Shown: positions 21,107 to 31,893 of the stretch, piece after piece
Position numbering within the stretch: the stretch's first letter is position 1
Layout: each line of letters starts with the position of its first letter
Source: Irineochytrium annulatum
Lineage: Eukaryota; Chytridiomycota; Chytridiomycetes; Chytridiales; Chytridiaceae
NCBI GenBank assembly: GCA_027600665.1
Contig: JADGJL010000208.1
Location: forward strand, 1 to 31,893
Length of the DNA stretch: 31,893 nt
Direction of reading: 5' to 3'
Program-made: the position numbers and the translations under genes
Notes under the pieces: generated by a model
Told to the model about the DNA's origin: nothing
The model's database searches: none
What the model saw: the letters and a program-made list of their open reading frames with translations, nothing else

Positions 21107-21840
21107 ATGATCCCATTGCAACTGGTGCCACAGGCGGTCCGAGAGCTCGCGAGGGTGCCGGGGGGGCTCGAGCGCGCGTGCCCTGCGGTTACGGCGGTCG
21201 ACGGGGCGGTGGTGGCAATGATCGATATCTCGGGTAAGTCGGTTCTTCTTCCGACCGTGGGTCTGATCGTGATCGCTGACGGTCCTTTTGCAGGATATAC
21301 AAAGATAACGACGTTTCTTACAAATTTGGACGCGACCGCGGGCGGGGCGCGAGTGCGGGACGTGCTCAACCCGTCCTTCGTCACCATCATCGAGCACGTC
21401 CACAAATGGGGCGGGAGCATTATCAAGTTCGCTGGCGACGCTGTGCTGGCCAGCTGGGGGTGAGTTTGTTTGTATTCGGCCGCAGGGACTGACACGCTGG
21501 ATCAGCACGAAAGGCTGCGATCAAACAGCAGAGTTGATGAAGGCGACTCTGTGCAGCCTCGACCTCCTGAACGCCATGCGGAACACGACCGTCGTCCTGC
21601 GCGCGGACCCTTTGGTCAGCAGCGCAAACGAAGCTGACCACATCCACACGCTCAAGATTCACATCGGTATCGGCATCGGCTCGATGCTGCAGGTTTACGT
21701 CGGTAGCGATGGCATCGAGCAGGGTCAGAGACCGCGGCGGGAGTTTTTCATTGCGGGGAATGCCGTGGTCGAGGCGGGCGTATTGCTGAACAACGCTAAG
21801 AGCGGGGAGGTTGCGATGCCTTCCCGCGCGTTCGCGCTTT
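20998..21840 (+). repeat. 5' part of D nearly identical to B (candidate gene-conversion tract)
   Basis: From the 5' flank through C1 to about 21840, D matches B (about 14770 down to 13920, minus strand) with only scattered substitutions, including inside introns. For example, both first two introns end or start alike (GTAAGT; GCTGGATCAG). After this point B and D diverge to a level similar to A against either. I judged this by eye; no percent identity was computed. Confidence 0.6.
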
Positions 21841-24800
21841 TGAAGAATCATCTCGGGACCTTGGCGGATCGTGCCACACGGATGGAGGACGCTACGCTTT
21901 TCTCGGAAAAGAGTGATCTTGGCGCGATGTCTCGACAGCTGCAAGGCTCTTTGGCGACATGGATGAGCACTCATAATACCCCCGTGACCAGGTCAGAGGG
22001 TGAATTGGGCAACGCGGATGATGATAACCTGGAGATTCACGACGGTCTGCTGCCATTTCTCGAGGAGTCCCTGGCGGAGCGCATCTCAAAGGCTACCGCT
22101 CGCCGGCAAACTTCGACACCAGACCAACTGCCATCGTCCGACACGGAGTGTCGCACCTCCCTTGCTATCAGTCGCCCCGCGACTGCTTTAAACCGACCAT
22201 GGAGCATGGACTCGGAGGTCGGCCAGCTGCGCAACGTCTCCGTTGTCTTCGTTCGCTTCTCTGCTCTTTCCGTCGAGAGCATGGATGACCCGAAGACGCT
22301 TTCGAAAGTTCAGACGGCGTTCGGCATCATAATGGAGACCCTGCGCAGACTGGATGGGTGTTTACGCCAGTTCGCGTGCGATGACAAGGCGAGCTCAGCG
22401 CTCATTGTGTTTGGGCTGGCCGGCTTTGCTCATGAAAAGGGCGAGGAGAAAGTGGCTTGCCTGGCAGCCTGGGAGATATGCGCGAAGTTGCGGGTGCTCA
22501 TGGGATCCGGGTTCTCCATCGGCGTCACCTCAGGCACCGTGTACGTTCGTCTTTCATCCATCAGAACGAGTGCGGTACTTAGTGTTGTCATCTAGCTTCT
22601 ACGGTATCGTCGGCAATGAGAGCAGGTCAGACAGCACATGTATGGGCGCTGCTGTGAACCTTGCGGCCCGAATTATGACACACTCTTACTCCGCCGGCCG
22701 CGTGGTCTGCGACGAGCGGACTTCAACTAAATCGTCGCTGGACTTTACTTTTGACCCGCTGCCAGAGGTGCACTTTAAGGGGTCGAATGCCCCTGTAAAG
22801 ATCTTCCACCTTGCAAAGAAAGGCGGGGCTCCTGTCAATGAGGAGCACAAGGAAGAGAAAAGCGAGGAAGGACCCGAGAGGCTGTTCGGGCGGGAATGTG
22901 AGATGACATCGATGCTTGAGCAGGTGGAGAAATGGGTGTCCGGGGAAACGGTTCGATTGGTGGTGCTGGGACGATCAGGTTCGGGCAAATCTGCCCTCGC
23001 TCGTTGGTTGAAAAGCTCGCTCGAGATTCATCACGGCAGCGATATCATTGTTGGGTAGGGTTCCCTGTGAACGGCTCTTGGTAACGACTTCATATTTCAG
23101 CACCGCCTACGGGATTGATGTTATGCAGAACGTCTACTATCACGGTCTAAAGCAAATACTCGTCTCGGTGGCTAGCCAACTTTCAGAGCGATTGGAGGAT
23201 GAGAAAATAGCCGCCAAATTGCGAACCGCATCGGTTAGTTGCAAAGCGGAGGCGGCCCAGTCAGATCGACAAAGAGTGAGCAACTCACTAAGCCGCGTTA
23301 ACTCACTGGTGTCCGCTTCTTCAACGCTGGGTGTCAGTGCGTCGACTGTGTTGTCACCTGGTGAGGTCCACAAATTGTCGAAAACATTGCGATCGCTAGG
23401 AGTGTCAAAAGAGCGCCTTCAGATGCTGTACAAGGCTATTCCCGCCCTAGCACATTCAGAAAATGACGGCGAATTCGTGAATGGGAAGTCGGATCCAGGC
23501 CCCGAGCTTGCAATTATCATCGCTGCAACCCTAGCAAACGCATTCAATAAGCTGACTTCCGCGCTTCAGTTGAAGTTGGTCCTGGTTTTCGAAGACGTGC
23601 AGTGGATAGACTCAACAACGTTTGACATTATCCTACAGTTTATTGCCAGCTGTCCAAGAGTTCTTATAATTTCTTTGTCGCGGCCCGAAAAGGTATTTGA
23701 ATTCGACAAAAGCCGGCATTTGTTACTAACTAGCTAAAACTCAAAGGAAATCAAAGCGTCAATGAAGCCAGGGTTCGCAAAGCTGCTGTCAGCATCGAAC
23801 GTGTTGGAGCTAAATTTTCTGGATGAAGACAGCACAATCCAGCTTATCAAAAGCCAATTTGTGGACTTCCCCGTGGTCGTGCCGGATTCCATTTACCGAA
23901 AAATCTTCGAGTGCGGGCAGGGAAACCCTTTAGTATCGCACACTATCTGCCAGGCCGTCCGTGCGGACATTAGGTCGCTTGCCAAGACCAAGAAGACTGG
24001 GTTGTTGGCATTCGAGAGCCTGAGTATACCCGTGGACTCAACGTCCGCGGTAATTGCACAGTAAGATCGCCTTATAAGCTCACACATTCTCACCATCCGT
24101 AAGGTTGGACCGACTGAACCCGGAATTCCAAACTGTCCTCCGCGTCGCGGCAGCTCACGGTCAATATTTTGAAATCCCGATTATTACCTCTGTCATCCAG
24201 CAGCTCGCCGTCTTTGAGGGTCGCGAGGATATCATAACCGCCTCGTATGTGCAACAGCTCATTCGGGAGCAAGACATATTTCACTTCATCATCGTGTCAG
24301 ACGAGATTTGCTCCTTTTCACACTTCCTAATCCAGCAAGGGATTTTGAAAAGCTTGACACCATCGTGGCTCGAGATCGTCCACATCGAGTTTGTGAAGTT
24401 TTATGAGACAGTTTTGAGCGACAGTGATAAGGGGATGGTCATATCATCGTTGCTGCATCATTTGATGAAGATTACGGGTGAACCCAAGAAGAAGCAGAAA
24501 TACCTCAGAGCAGCCTTTACTATCGCTGCGAAGCTTTATCGCGCTGCAGAGGTATGACGCCCTGGCTTGTTTTCGATTCAATTGATGAGCTATGTCAAAG
24601 GGGTTTGAGTATTACCAAATGCTGGAAGATCTGCAACTGCCCCGCGACTTAACTCTCTCGGAGGAATTAAATGAGTCGATGCATCTTGTCCATCTGTACA
24701 TGCAGGCAGGGTAAGCTATAATGGACCATTTCTTGAAGTAATGCCATGCAGCGACACGTTCACGATCTTTGAGGTTTTACAGAGGTCGTTCAAGCGGCTA

Positions 24801-26384
24801 GGTTTCACGTTTCCATTGGTTAAAGATGGAAAAGGGAAAACGCTGCGGTTGGTGCTTAAGCTGTTCTCGCGCTTTATGAAAATCGTCTCGTCCACTGAGA
24901 GCACAAGGCGACCTCTTTTGTACCGGACAATTAACGACCTTTTTCCCGAGTTTCTGAAAGAATTCAACATGGAACCAAATAGACACGGACAGATCATCGA
25001 TGATTCAAAGCTCGGGGCAATGATTTGTGCAGCGGACGACTTTCTGGGCCTTCTTAGTACGAATGTATATGTCGGACTCAACATCAGGAATGGACTGGAG
25101 GCGGTGCTGCTTTTCCTGATACGAGCATTGATCTGCCCATTAATTGGGCCCAAGTTCGACATCACTAAGGCGTGCATCACGTCGCAACTTAATTTCGTTT
25201 TTTATTTCGACGTACCGGTCTTCAGCAGAATGCTGTCTCGGCGCCAGATCATGATTCAGCTTACGCCCGAAGAGGTTGAGAAACTGGACCACTTCTCAAT
25301 ATCTATGTATGAGGGGCTTTGTGTAGGTCATGCGGTTGTCTGTAATTGCGCGTGCAGATGGGAGGACGCGCATAACTGGGTTGGTCGAACGGTTGAGATT
25401 CAGCTGCTTTTAAATTTAGACTTCATGGAGTACGGCCGTCTCGCGCGACAAAGCCTCTTTTTCACATCCCGGGTTGTCGGGGACTACGTGCTGGCCAGAC
25501 GTACTATGAAAAGCATACTTGACAAGTACACGGAGATTGATGTTGGCGAATGCACTTACGCCGAGACAAAACTGTATTATGCGACAATTGGGTTGATCGA
25601 TGGATCTGTTGTGGACGCTAAAGACCTATATTTGAAATACGCACCTCAGCTGGCGGTGTCTGTACAAGATACTGATGCCACCACCGGTGTCAGACCAACA
25701 TATGTTTTGTGTGCCGCATTGCATCTGGAGATTTTCTTTGTACATCATGCGACGAACAAGGATGAGATACTATCTTGGTGCAACAGGGCAACTGAGTCGA
25801 TCAGTTTAATTAATCACCACATTCGCCTTATAGTTGACTATCAGGTATTGTATTACCTCCTTTTTCTTTGGGTTAAAATGCTGATATGAAGCTTGTCGTA
25901 ATAGAAAAAAGCCCAAACGTTGGCATCGATGACCCTTCTTCCCCTTATCCTTGACGTTGTCACCCTTCACTGCGTGACTGCCTCTGTCTTTCCGGACTGG
26001 GAAAGCAAGCTTGCCGCCACGATCAAAGCGCTTTTGCAGACATTGAGGTCATATACACATTTATCAAAACGGAAGAATCCAACCAGAGCGTTTGTAAAGA
26101 AGTCAACGCAGGCTATCCAGTTCCTTATGCAGAGCGATACTGACGGCTTTCTGCGCCTGATGACGGCCGTCCTATCGAACAAGAAGGAACTGTTCTGGTG
26201 GCCGGAATACTATCGCTACAGGTTGCACGGAGCAACTTACAGAGTAAAATCTTTGCTGTTGAAGGAGACGGGCGAAGAGATGCGCAAACTTCGGCGGGAT
26301 TTAGTGCGGTATTTCAGTTCCGTCGGGGACAATGCTGAACTGGCGATGATCGGCGAGGTCGTTCAGGGCGGTAGCAACATGTAA
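21107..26384 (+). CDS. Gene D: soluble adenylyl cyclase (ADCY10)-like protein, intact, 1607 aa
   Basis: Ten exons join without a break: 21107-21233, 21294-21459, 21506-22540, 22596-23054, 23101-23692, 23747-24060, 24104-24551, 24601-24710, 24752-25844, 25905-26384 (4824 nt). C1 has Asp40 (IDISGYTK) and Asp91 (KFAGDAVL). C2 has Thr457, Asn464 and Arg468 in STCMGAAVNLAAR. Walker A GRSGSGKS is at 568-575 and Walker B LVLVFED at 755-761, followed by QWIDSTTF. The C-terminal third aligns along its length with A and B. Compared with A, the intron inside KWG-GSIIK and the phase-0 intron before DTDATTGVRP are absent. The short charged linker after C2 (EEHKEEKSEEG) is longer than in A. Predicted cytosolic; ligand unknown. 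With A, this is one of two complete and apparently functional copies. Confidence 0.88.
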
Positions 26385-27195
26385 ATTCTGTGTAAACAAT
26401 CAGCTCACTGTAATTTGCATAGTCTGAATCCATAAGAGCAAAAAGGCCGGAAGTTACGGGCAATATATGTATTTTTTATTTATTTCAAACAATGCAGGTA
26501 TGCATTCACGTGTTCCATATAACCTGTGCTTCTTGAAAGTGAGCGGCGTCACGCCTTGGACAGTTCCGCTGTGGGTTAGTACTCCGCAGATCGGTATCCA
26601 GGGCAGGGCAACTCCCCGCCCCTCCTGGTTCCCAGCCGCCAATGCCTCCGCCTCTTAGCGTGCCCGAAGCGGGAGGTTGATGGATGGGCTGGATCTTCCA
26701 AAAAACCTGGCGGCCGACGGCCAACCCTCGTCCTGGGCAATTGAATGTGTCGATGTTTTTCGTCGGCGACTCTGTTAGCTCCCGCATGAGGCGAGGCAGC
26801 CGCTGACGAGATGGGCGGTGGTCGTTCTGCGTGTGAGTGCGGTCAGCGACAACTGCCGTTACGAGACGCTGTCCGGCGTCAAGGCGACCTGCTCAACGGC
26901 GCCAGACCACACCTCTCTCGGGCTCGGTGAGCTTCGAGGGTGGTCAACGGTGGTCGAGGTGGTCAACAGTTCCCCTGTTTGTGCAGACGGCAATACATGG
27001 CAACTACTGCATGAATATATCTTGACAGTCTTTTTCTTTTTCTATAATTCATCGTTAAAACGAGTGCCGTGATGTGCTTGATATAACCAGCTCAGTCTAC
27101 CCAACCTTCGGAGATCTGCCGCTTATAATGCTGATGGTACGGAGAAGATTGGCGCCGGTAATCCCGGACCTCGACGCGCTTGACGAAAAGCCGCC
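26385..27195. other. Intergenic region between D and E
   Basis: No gene is supported in 811 bp. The left part, AT-rich near 26460-26490 (TTTTTTATTTATTT), probably contains the 3' UTR of D. The middle is GC-rich with open frames on both strands that overlap each other and have low-complexity translations. A short direct repeat, GGTGGTCAAC, occurs twice at about 26939-26967. The promoter of E should lie in the last 150-200 bp, which is AT-rich around 27020-27060. Confidence 0.5.
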
Positions 27196-30100
27196 ATGAG
27201 CGTGACGAACGCGCTCCAGCTGGTCCCCCAGGCCCTCCGGAGGGACATCCTCGGCGGCGGGGCCCAGGAGTGGCCGAGCGTCGAGACCCTGCCGAACGCG
27301 GTCGTGGCGTTGATCGACATCTCCGGTTAGCTTTCGTCGGCGGCCTTTGCGCTCGTTCTTACGCGCCAGCTTGCAGGATATACGCAGATAACTTCCACAC
27401 TGACCCGCCTGGATTCGGCCGTTGCCGGCGCGAGGGTTCGCGAGATAATTAACCCGCCCTTCGTGCTTATCATCGAAGCTGTGCATAAATGGGGTACCTT
27501 TTCCGCTTGCGCGTTTTTTACTTTGCCCAGACACAGAGCGTATGTTAACCGATGAACAGGTGGGAGTGTGATCAAGTTTGCCGGCGACGCTGCACTGGTC
27601 TGTTGGGGGTGAGCGGCAGATATGTTCGCGCCCTGTATTCGCGTTGCTGACTTCTGAGCTAGTGAGCACGATTCAAACTTGGCACTGGAGATCTTGAGGG
27701 CGACGGCGTGCTGCGTCGACCTGCTTGCGGTCATGAAGGGATATCAGGTGCAGAGCGGCCCCGGGGATGGCGGTCTGTCGGCGTTCCAGCTGAAGATTCA
27801 TGTCGGCATCGGAATCGGACCGCTGCACCGAGTTCATGTTGGTGAATCGACGGTGGATGATCCACATCTCGGGACTGGTGAGCGCCGGCCGCTTCCACGG
27901 AGGGAGTTCTTCGTGGCTGGGCAGGCCGTCGTCAACGCCGGAGAGATGGAAGGTGCTGCCGGGCGGGGGCAGGTTGCGATTGCACCAGCGGCGAGTTCTG
28001 CGCTTCGTGAAATGCTCGGCGAAGATTACAGCCTCATAGCGCAAGCGGCAGATGGGCCCATCGTGATCTCAGAAGAGTATGATCTTCATCGCGTAACGGG
28101 GACGCTGCAGGCTGCCTATGCAGCACGCAATGGCAGCTGGGAGGAGTCCAGTCGGGGAAACGAGTCGGTCCTTGCTGAACAACCAAAGTTTATGTCGAGA
28201 GATTACGTCAGGGCATTAACCTACGTGGACGAATCTCTCGCGCTGTACCTTATGAATGCCCCCGGGAACGCACATGGCTCCACCCACGCCACTCGCACCG
28301 GCCTGCACAGCGAGGCTGTGGAGCGCAACGAGACCGTGGAAGTAAGAAGCGGCGTCAACCAGCTTCGGAACGTCTCGATAGTGTTTATCCGCTTCACAGA
28401 GTTATCCGTCGCAAAAATGAACGAGCCAAAGTCCCTGCAGTTGACACAGACGATCTTTATGATCATTATTTCGGTTCTTCGGCGCTTCAATGGATGTTTG
28501 CGCCAGTTTGCCTGCGACGACAAGGTAATGGTGTCCTTTTTTGGCGGACTATGCGAACTGGACCACCTCTAAACAGTCAGCTTAGGCCGCCTCGGCTCTC
28601 GTGGTTTTCGGCCTCCCAGGTTTCGCACACGAGCGCGGAGAGGAAGTTCCCGCAATGCGGACAGCGTGGGAGATACGCGCAAAGCTGTTAAAGGTCATCG
28701 GGACAAAATTTGGAGTCGGTGTGACGTCTGGCGTCGTGTGAGTGATTGCTTTTTTGTTTGCAGTGAAGTTGCTGACATATTTAGGCTGTACGGAATTGTG
28801 GGCAATGAGAACAGATCCGACGGCACGTGTCTCGGCGCGCCGGTCAACCTTGCGGCACGCTTCATGACGAACGAGCTGTCGGCTGGAAGAATTTTGTGTG
28901 AGGAAGGGATGCGGACCAAATGTCAAGAGGCGTTTGAGTTTGAGGGACTGGGTCAGGTGCTACTTAAAGGCTTTTTGCCGATGAATGTGTACGCGCCGAC
29001 AACGCCGACGAAGAGGACGGATGAAAGCAGAGAAGTTGAAGCAATGGAAATTTTCGGCAGGGACATGGAGATGGAAATGGTAAAATCCGCGGTGATTCGC
29101 TGGAGCCGCGGGGAGCCCGTACTGTTGGGGATATTAGGGCGCTCCGGAGCAGGGAAATCAACAATGGCCAACTGGATGAAGAGCTATCTCGAAGTCACTT
29201 TGGGAGACAGAATGATCCTAGGGTAAATAGATGTTTTTGCTGATTGCACTACAATCAAGGCTAACTTTTATGGAGCGAAACGTATGGCATCGATATGATG
29301 CAGAATTCTCCATTCAGCGGGCTAGCTCGATTTTTACTGTCGCTCCAGCATGCGTTCCGCAACGTTAAGGAAGGTGTCACGTCGCTGCAAGCATCGCAAG
29401 GGTTTGACATCAACGAATTTTTACGCTAACGGTTTTGTAGCATGGTGGATTATATATCCACCACAAAATTGAGTCGGACGTCCACTGTCTCTTCCGTCAG
29501 CGACGTCACATCGATATTTCGGATTTTAGGACTCTCAAAGCAACTTAAGGACATGGTTTGCTTTGGGGTCAAACACGAGCTAATGATTCTTTGTAGTTTT
29601 ACAAAGTAATGCCAGCTCTTCGTCGAGCAAACGAAGACAGCGGTGAATCATCCAATGAGGCCATACCGCAGGAAGTAACAAAGATAGTTGCCTTGGCATT
29701 AGTGAGGGGCTTGAATAGCCTAGGAACGTACTCCAACTACCAGCTGGTGATCTTGGCGGATGATTTGCAATGGATGGACGCTACATCGTTGGAAGTACTG
29801 CACGACATCATGGCGAAGTGTCCACGAATTCTCATGATTGTTCTTTCCCGGCCCCCCGAAGAAGTGAACTCGTCCACTCGAGTATCTTTCGACCGTCTAG
29901 TGAACAGCTTGCACGCCGTTAAAATCGAGCTCGCCCCTTTAGACAAGGAGAGCAGTGGAAAGCTTATCAAGCAAGCAATGAAGGACGCCATAAAGTCTGG
30001 GTTTGAGTTCCCTGATAATTTCTACGACAATATATTTGCGCTCGCCCAAGGTAGAACCACAAACTTAGGAAATTGTTTAACCCAAAGCATGCATGCAGGG

Positions 30101-31893
30101 AATCCTATGGTATCGAAAATGGTGTGTTTGGCCATTCAGGGTGAGATGAAAAAGGCGCCCGAGAGTTGGAGAAAGGATGCCCCTGTTTCTCACCGAAGTA
30201 TAAAAATCCCTGCCGATGCTACAGCCGCGATCCTAGCTCAGTAAGATCCGCTGCTTCGCCAAAAAAGTGACTCATACGATCACAGATTCGACTCGATGCA
30301 TCTCAAGCTCCAAGGGGTTCTCAAAGTGGCGGCAGTGTGCGGTAAGCAATCCAATGCCATATGCGGCCCTTTTACTGAAAACCGCAAAAGGGCAATACTT
30401 CAACCTCACTGATGTTGCAATCGTTTTATCTGCACTCGAGGAAAAGCCCTGCACGTCTTCATCTCTCATCACCCTCATCACCCAAAACGACACGCTCAGC
30501 TTTGTCAAGTTCATGGACGTGTTGATGGAAAGCTGTTCTTTCTCCCATTATTTGATATACCAAGGAATTCTGAAAAGCCTGTTACCCACATTTCTCGAAA
30601 CCGTGCACCTACTGTTTGCCGAACAGTACGAACTGAGGCTGAATGACGAAAACCGGCGAACACTGATTCCTCCATTGCTGTATCATTTGAGAAACCTGCC
30701 GGGGCAGCGTGACAGGCTGCGACGGCATTTACACAGTGCATTTATCATGGCTGCCGCGACCGGGAGAAACACAGAGGTAAGTTTTCAGAACAGCACGCTG
30801 AAAAGTAACCCGCAAAATCAAGGGGTTTAGCTACTATGAAGCTTTGACAAAGTTGGACGCTGGCGTTCAACGTAGCATGATGGATGAGGTCCTGTTGAAC
30901 TACCATCTATCGAACCTGCACATACAAGCCGGGGAGAATGAGATCGCAATGAACATCTGCAGAAAGACATTTTCTTTTGTTGGGCTCGACCATCCAAAAG
31001 CGAACCGGCCGCTGCAAACCTTGAACCTCATCATTCGATTGTTTAGATTCACGTTCAAGGCCATGTCTCTGACCACCAAGGTAGAACGGCAGAAGGCCGA
31101 GTTGGAATTTGCTGCCCGCTTGCTTCCTCGTTTGATACCGGAGTACAACCTCCAATGTGTGAGGGCTCGAGGAGGCAAGGTCGGGGAAGCGGCCAACTAT
31201 GATGGGCTGCATCAGTTGCTGCTGATCCTGCGTAATATGATCATGAACGCATGCTACGTCAGCGTGCAGCTGGACAACGAAGTGGACACGGCCATAGTTG
31301 TTTTCATTCGAGCCATCATGACCATGATTACGAGCGAGGATGACATCCTTGACATAGCGATCTCAGCCGCCGTGCTTCCGCTCATCAATCTGAGCTACTT
31401 CGATTTCCCGCTCCTGTGTCGAGCCCTCCGCCGTCGGACGCCGGAAATAACAATGACCCTCGATGAGCTTTTGTCGATCAGAGGCCCATCGCAGATTGTT
31501 GTGAATGAGTACCTCTTCTTTCAATGTCTCTGGATCGCATTTTTTGTGAAGCCAGCCGAATATCGAAAAATCGCCATGGCATGCGTCCTCAGCGACAGTG
31601 AGCTCCACGCCGCATTGACTGAAAAAGCAAGAGCGGACCGATCATACGCGCTCATGACTCTGTACTTTCTTGGGGAGTTTAGAGAGTTACAGAGACTGCT
31701 ACTTGAGGTCATCGCAAACTACGGGGAAGAGGATGTCGGCGTCACCGCAAATAGTGACAACATCATCCAGCTCTGTGCGGCTATGATCCAGGTTGGCGAC
31801 CTTGATGGTGTCAACGAACTTTATTCGAAAGCGGCGCCTTGTTCGCCGATATGTCTGGAAAAAGTGAGATGCGCCATTCAACTTCATATACTT
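27196..31893 (+). CDS. Gene E: sAC-like paralogue, 3' end beyond the window
   Basis: Exons are 27196-27325, 27377-27493, 27560-27608, 27663-28524, 28586-28737, 28785-29222, 29276 to about 29380, 29441-29555, 29597-30050, 30099-30240, 30286-30341, 30391-30776, and 30823 to the window end, still open. C1 has Asp41 (LIDISGYTQ) and Asp92 (KFAGDAAL). C2 has Thr, Asn and Arg in GTCLGAPVNLAARF. Walker A is GRSGAGKS and Walker B LVILADD followed by LQWMD. E is clearly more diverged than A, B and D and has its own introns at 28525-28585, 30051-30098 and 30342-30390. It lacks the intron that follows LYMQAG in A, B and D. The donor after 29380 (GTCGCT) is weak and that junction is provisional. No frame break is seen. 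The start is placed by the shared ALQLVPQAL N-terminus. Transcribed in the same direction as D, 811 bp downstream. Confidence 0.85.

Noticed and set aside
21423..21974. Minus-strand open frame of 183 codons
   Set aside because: It is antisense to gene D; a similar antisense frame appears over B, as expected for homologous GC-rich coding DNA.
26506..26787. Minus-strand open frame of 93 codons between D and E
   Set aside because: The translation is low in complexity, overlaps open plus-strand frames, and has no splice or promoter context.
1..31893. Transposons, CRISPR arrays, rRNA genes or viral genes
   Set aside because: I found no terminal repeats with a transposase or reverse transcriptase, no repeat-spacer array, and no rRNA or viral proteins; the only large repeats are the cyclase paralogues.

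Overview
The window looks like nuclear DNA of an intron-rich eukaryote. The reading frames break at short introns of about 41 to 100 bp, nearly all GT-AG. The gene content fits an early-diverging, probably zoosporic, fungus: it has several long proteins built like soluble adenylyl cyclase (ADCY10, sAC), a family that as far as I know is absent from Dikarya. The lineage is an inference; no rRNA, tRNA or other marker is present to test it.

Layout. 1-490 is non-coding and carries three evenly spaced ACGTG-N4-CACGT palindromes. 491-3185 (+) is a multi-exon, multi-pass permease of the amino-acid/ethanolamine type (APC superfamily), with a tandem minisatellite encoding N-glycosylation sequons. 3186-3774 has no gene I can support. 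The rest, about 28 kb, is a cluster of five sAC-like paralogues: A (3775-9149, +), B (14653 down to 9395, -), C (20956 down to 15674, -), D (21107-26384, +) and E (27196 to the window end, +, incomplete). A and B are tail to tail (245 bp apart), C and D are head to head (150 bp apart), and D and E are in tandem.

A, B and D are close relatives, E is more distant and C the most diverged. A splices in silico to 1594 residues and D to 1607, both without a break and close to the roughly 1610 residues of animal sAC. Each has cyclase domain C1, cyclase domain C2, a P-loop (STAND/AAA-like) ATPase and a long helical C-terminal region. B is full length but has one net single-base deletion between C2 and the ATPase, so it is probably a pseudogene unless the base is a sequencing error. 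C keeps the architecture but has lost the C2 Thr and Asn used in catalysis and has unresolved frame shifts, so it is a degenerate or regulatory pseudo-cyclase.

Functional reading. The family makes cAMP (or a related cyclic nucleotide) from NTP at the C1/C2 interface. A, D and E keep both C1 metal-binding Asp residues and the C2 Thr, Asn and Arg. All copies appear to carry Gln where human C2 has the adenine-recognising Lys, and A, B, D and E carry Gly where human C1 has the bicarbonate-binding Arg. This suggests a family that has diverged in ligand or nucleotide specificity while expanding locally. Patchy B-D identity at the 5' ends suggests gene conversion, and the introns differ among paralogues.
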